Shown piece after piece: positions 63,940-64,000 of a DNA stretch of 64,000 nucleotides. The stretch's first letter is position 1, and each line of letters starts with the position of its first letter. The notes beneath the pieces are model-generated. The model did no database searches, had not been told where the DNA came from, and saw only the letters and a list, made by a program, of their open reading frames with translations. The position numbers and the translations under genes are program-made. The stretch is from positions 156,942-220,941 of the forward strand of contig JALFKQ010000026.1 in the NCBI GenBank assembly GCA_022774645.1, written 5' to 3'. Origin of the DNA: Mycoplasmatota bacterium. Lineage in GTDB: Bacteria; Bacillota_I; Bacilli_A; RF39; UBA660.

Positions 63940-64000
63940 AAAATTTCACTCCTTTATATATTCTTTAATTAAAAACTTTAAAGCACAAAATTAATTTTTT

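Noticed and set aside
1-64000. Possible Mycoplasma genetic code (TGA as Trp) because of the AT-rich, Mollicutes-like look
   Set aside because: Trp residues are read from TGG, and genes end in TGA where neighbours start (for example ATGA at 38770), so TGA is a stop.
1-64000. tRNA genes, rRNA, CRISPR arrays, prophage or intact insertion sequences
   Set aside because: None of the characteristic sequences was found by reading; the only tRNA-related RNA is the T-box leader.

Overview
The window is very AT-rich and densely packed, and it reads as the chromosome of a small-genome, low-GC Gram-positive bacterium (Bacillota, Bacilli/Mollicutes-like). TGG encodes Trp and TGA acts as a stop at several gene ends, so this is code 11 and not the Mycoplasma code. 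It has a cell wall (PBP1, MraY, FtsW-type protein), a class B sortase with an LPxTG-like substrate, and many Bacillus-type gene pairs. It also has a set of endospore genes: spoIVA, spoIVFA-spoIVFB, ylbJ, a SpoVID-like/YsxE-like pair and a CotZ-like coat protein. Uncultured gut Bacilli lineages such as RF39 would fit, but that placement is inference. No rRNA, tRNA, CRISPR array or intact transposon was seen.

Layout. 1-7.3 kb: tandem sigma-70 paralogues (the first cut by the window edge), an unknown coiled-coil protein, MscS and UvrA. 7.3-10.6 kb: an accessory patch with an orphan pilin-like protein, two adjacent coupled genes that are both broken (frameshift and nonsense codon), and small unknowns. 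10.6-15.3 kb: spoIVA, then a SecA2-like ATPase coupled to a signal-peptidase-like protein without catalytic residues. 15.5-18.7 kb: a sortase-anchored MucBP-type surface protein from a strong promoter, a decayed PDDEXK-type gene and a class B sortase. 18.7-30.3 kb: dnaE, a broken prepilin/DUF285 gene, divIVA-sepF, a glycine T-box operon (unknown gene + glyS), rnhB, a Nudix protein, a lipoprotein and a CIRCE-controlled clpB. 30.3-41 kb: ftsW/spoVE-like, mraY, holA, an RnfC-like orphan, a WG-repeat protein, yqeY-rpsU, a phosphoglycerol-transferase-like protein, tsf and rpsB. 41-50 kb: recU-pbp1, nth-dnaD-cca, hup, topA and a cotZ-like gene. 50-64 kb: a wrecked DUF285 gene, rpmA-prp-rplU next to spoIVFB-spoIVFA (the Bacillus order), radC, a ylbL-like protease, ylbJ, a three-gene pilin-like operon, ysxE/spoVID-like genes, lon and rbgA.

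How the genes fit together. The housekeeping set covers replication (DnaE, HolA, DnaD, TopA), repair (UvrA, Nth, RecU, RadC), translation (S2, S21, L21, L27, EF-Ts, GlyRS, CCA enzyme, RbgA) and proteostasis (ClpB, Lon). The sporulation genes belong to linked steps in Bacillus: SpoIVA basement layer, SpoVID recruitment, SpoIVFA/FB sigma-K processing and CotZ crust. A sigma-K-like promoter can be read in front of cotZ. The surface-protein genes are the unstable part: five are broken or fragmentary, including two of the three DUF285 loci. Nearly all genes lie on the minus strand; the exceptions are the surface protein, the WG-repeat protein, recU-pbp1 and ylbJ.
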